Source of the DNA: Peptococcaceae bacterium UBA5356
Lineage (GTDB): Bacteria > Bacillota > Peptococcia > DRI-13 > DTU073
Direction: 5' to 3'
Length of the DNA: 5,521 bases
NCBI GenBank assembly: GCA_002407935.1
Contig: DHPU01000056.1
Coordinates: 1-5,521 of the forward strand
The translations under genes were made by a program, and so were the position numbers. The notes beneath the pieces were generated by a model that was given only the letters and a program-made list of their open reading frames with translations, was not told where the DNA came from and ran no database searches. Shown piece by piece: positions 5,458 through 5,521 of the stretch (positions are counted from its first letter, which is position 1; the number at the start of each line of letters is the position of its first letter).

Positions 5458-5521
5458 ATATCATTTGTTCCGTATTCAGTTTACCCTGACCCTCGGTTCA
5501 CAGGTTGTCTTTATGACTACT
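5458..5521. other. sequence beyond the terminator, nothing recognised
   Basis: These 64 bases hold no complete gene and no clear promoter or repeat. On the minus strand one frame is open from the window edge to a TGA at 5478-5476 (14 codons), which might be the end of a convergent gene but is too short to support. Confidence 0.3.

Noticed and set aside
5476..5520. Possible end of a convergent minus-strand gene at the right edge
   Set aside because: Only 14 codons are visible, no family can be recognised, and the terminator hairpin has no T-run in the direction that would serve it.

Overview
The window looks like part of a Bacillota chromosome, most likely a Clostridia-type (gut-associated) lineage. 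This is inferred from strong AGGAGG-type ribosome sites, intermediate GC content, a Rho-independent terminator, and a set of membrane proteins carrying short CxxC...CxxC zinc ribbons, an architecture common in that phylum. No species can be named from the sequence, and there is no RNA gene, insertion sequence, CRISPR array or phage gene.

Layout: bases 1-57 may hold the tail of an upstream gene. Four genes follow on the + strand. (1) 141-845: a 234-residue protein with one N-terminal membrane anchor, a Pro/Thr/Ala/Glu-rich stalk and an unrecognised soluble domain. (2) 858-3623: a 921-residue protein with an N-terminal zinc ribbon, a Pro/Gln-rich linker, one membrane segment and a large, probably extracytoplasmic part. 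That part begins with a beta-sandwich ending in the 'DHFSTYAL' signature and continues into a mixed helical/beta region of unknown function. (3) 3666-4994: a 442-residue protein with four membrane segments, a DUF3592-like domain, two tandem zinc ribbons and a C-terminal four-cysteine zinc knuckle. (4) 5009-5368: a 119-residue acidic soluble protein with a C-terminal zinc ribbon. A hairpin followed by a T-rich run at 5417-5457 ends the unit.

Spacing is 12, 42 and 14 bases, all on one strand, with one terminator at the end, so the genes are probably co-transcribed. At two junctions (1/2 and 3/4) the stop codon lies inside the next gene's ribosome site (TAAGGAGG), suggesting coupled translation. 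Inside gene 3 the same kind of site (GTAAGGAG) sits just before an in-frame ATG, exactly where the zinc-ribbon half begins. Gene 3 may therefore be a fusion of two former genes, or it may make a second shorter product.

Shared theme: genes 2, 3 and 4 all carry zinc ribbons of the same type, predicted to be cytoplasmic, while genes 1 and 2 place domains outside the membrane. A reasonable but unproven reading is an envelope-associated complex in which zinc ribbons act as cytoplasmic interaction modules. No enzyme motif was recognised in any of the four proteins, so no biochemical activity is assigned. The whole cassette is the best candidate here for an undescribed system.
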